A DNA stretch of 15,048 nucleotides, taken from an uncultured Prevotella sp. GTDB taxonomy: Bacteria; Bacteroidota; Bacteroidia; Bacteroidales; Bacteroidaceae. Below, one piece after another: positions 14,457 through 15,048 of this stretch. The notes beneath the pieces were generated by a model. That model saw only the letters and a list, made by a program, of their open reading frames with translations, was not told the DNA's origin and did not search any database. The stretch covers positions 1 to 15,048 of the forward strand of contig URYG01000060.1 of the NCBI GenBank assembly GCA_900551985.1, read 5' to 3'. The position numbers and the translations under genes are program-made. Position 1 is the first letter of the stretch. Each line of letters starts with the position of its first letter.

Positions 14457-14500
14457 ACTTCGTAGATAATATCAAGTAAACTTGTAGATAATATCAAGTA
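14433..14500 (+). repeat. 23-bp tandem repeat spanning the lepB stop codon
   Basis: The unit begins AACTTCGTAGATAATATC and ends AAGTA. Unit 1 (14433-14455) is the last coding sequence of lepB (N-F-V-D-N-I-K plus part of the stop), unit 2 is 14456-14478, and unit 3 is 14479-14500 with one C lost. The stop codon spans the junction of units 1 and 2, so the protein is unchanged. Confidence 0.95.
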
Positions 14501-14502
14501 CT

Positions 14503-14593
14503 GAAGTTTCGTATGTGGTTCAAGTATGGGCTGAAGGTCCAAAAGCTCCAGGAGCAGCACGCCCTGAAAGGGCGTGTGGAGCTCACTTGCGAA
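14503..14593 (+). repeat. Palindromic interspersed element, copy B
   Basis: This 91-bp element is the inverted counterpart of 11224-11325: the same ~47-base start, the same ending ACTTGCGAA, and a shorter middle. The central palindrome here reads GCCCT-GAA-AGGGC on this strand, whereas copy A read in the same direction has GCCCT-TTC-AGGGC. It lies directly between the lepB tandem repeat and the next gene. It creates an open frame from 14515 that joins in frame to the S26 paralogue, but those residues are not a real N terminus. Confidence 0.85.
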
Positions 14594-14622
14594 CCTTCAG
14601 TAAAGTAAATAAAGTAGATAGA

Positions 14623-15030
14623 TTGAAAATCGCAGTTAAATTCCTAATAGCTTTAGGCTTGTCGCTGCTCCTGGTGTGGGTGGTGCGAACCTTTGCCTTC
14701 ACTGTCTTCACGGTGCCAGCGGGAGGTCTTCCTCCGCAACTGAAAGCAGGCAACCGGGTGATAGTGAATAGGATTGACTGCGATTTTTTCAATCGTGGCG
14801 AAGTGGTGGTGTTCCGGGATTCCGTGTTAGCTCCGTATAAGAATCAAGGCAGAAGCCAGGCAGGAAATCAAGGCAGGAGCCAGGCAGGAAATCAAGGCTG
14901 GAGCCAACCCCGGAAATTCGTCTCAGAGGCCTATTTCATAGGCAGGATAGAGAAGCTTCCGGGCGATACGATTCTTGTCGATACGGCAAGCTACGTCATC
15001 CCCACAGTGTGCTGCAGGCGCTGCGGCTGA
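14623..15030 (+). CDS. S26-family paralogue lacking catalytic residues, ends early (possibly broken)
   Basis: The protein resembles signal peptidase I. A hydrophobic anchor (about residues 5-27) leads into VPAGGLPPQLKAGNRVIVNRI (31-51), which aligns with box B (V-P-S-x-S-M-x-P-T-L), and FIGRIEKLPGD (105-115) aligns with the Lys box (K-R-V-x-G-L-P-G-D). Gly35 stands at the catalytic Ser position and Gly107 at the Lys position, so it should not cleave peptides. A 24-bp repeat encodes an N-Q-G-R-S-Q-A-G insert (residues 74-95) between the boxes. The frame stops at TGA (15028-15030) before any GDNR box E. The same frame then stays open (S-C-G-D-D-R) to the window end, so a nonsense mutation or sequencing error is possible. 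I chose TTG at 14623 because upstream in-frame sequence belongs to the interspersed element; no ATG is available nearby. It follows lepB and may be co-transcribed. Confidence 0.6.
   Translation: MKIAVKFLIALGLSLLLVWVVRTFAFTVFTVPAGGLPPQLKAGNRVIVNRIDCDFFNRGEVVVFRDSVLAPYKNQGRSQAGNQGRSQAGNQGWSQPRKFVSEAYFIGRIEKLPGDTILVDTASYVIPTVCCRRCG
14842..14909 (+). repeat. 24-bp in-frame tandem repeat inside the S26 paralogue
   Basis: Units at 14842-14865 and 14866-14889 differ by one base, and a partial third unit covers 14890-14909. Each full unit encodes N-Q-G-R-S-Q-A-G. Because 24 is a multiple of three, changes in copy number keep the frame. Confidence 0.93.
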
Positions 15031-15048
15031 TCATGCGGTGACGATAGG

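Noticed and set aside
14515..14622. N-terminal extension of the S26 paralogue from an upstream ATG
   Set aside because: These codons fall mostly within the interspersed palindromic element that also occurs at 11224-11325 in non-coding context, and they precede the natural signal-anchor.

Overview
The window looks like chromosomal DNA of a Bacteroidales bacterium, most likely of the Prevotella/Segatella group. The reasons are promoters of the TTTG-N20-TAnnTTTG type, A/T-rich leaders without Shine-Dalgarno sites, a C10 (interpain/streptopain-like) protease lipoprotein, a DUF2851 gene, and an enlarged LepB followed by an S26 paralogue. The genus is inferred; no rRNA or other phylogenetic marker gene is present.

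Layout. 1-264 is the 3' end of ybeY. 391-5211 is a two-gene type III restriction-modification cassette in res-then-mod order, framed by two near-identical 47-bp direct repeats (307-353 and 5219-5265). A strong hairpin at 5284-5322 separates mod from the convergent dusB (minus strand). Divergent promoters lie between dusB and an A/T-rich pair at 6576-8390: a C10 cysteine protease lipoprotein and, three bases downstream, a membrane-anchored protein with a BACON-like tail. A bidirectional hairpin terminator (8404-8436) separates this pair from a minus-strand run, in transcription order: acyl-CoA thioesterase (11741-11328), DUF2851 protein (11047-9755) and dprA (9577-8447). A 313-base divergent region then leads to dapB, lepB and a second S26-family gene at the right edge.

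Functionally, most of the window is housekeeping: ribosome and tRNA maturation (YbeY, DusB), DNA processing during uptake (DprA), lysine/diaminopimelate synthesis (DapB) and protein export (LepB). The accessory parts are the RM cassette and the protease pair.

The intergenic spaces are full of repeats: three copies of a GTTAAC-rich element, two copies in opposite orientation of a ~90-100-bp palindromic element, an 11-bp tandem array before dprA, a GGGAAGTTAA array before lepB, and a 23-bp array running off the end of lepB. The most interesting signals are the direct repeats framing the RM cassette, an abruptly A/T-rich block inside mod where the target-recognition region should be, the last S26 paralogue lacking both catalytic residues and ending at an early TGA, and the protease/BACON-like pair. 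I did not find a clearly new, undescribed system.
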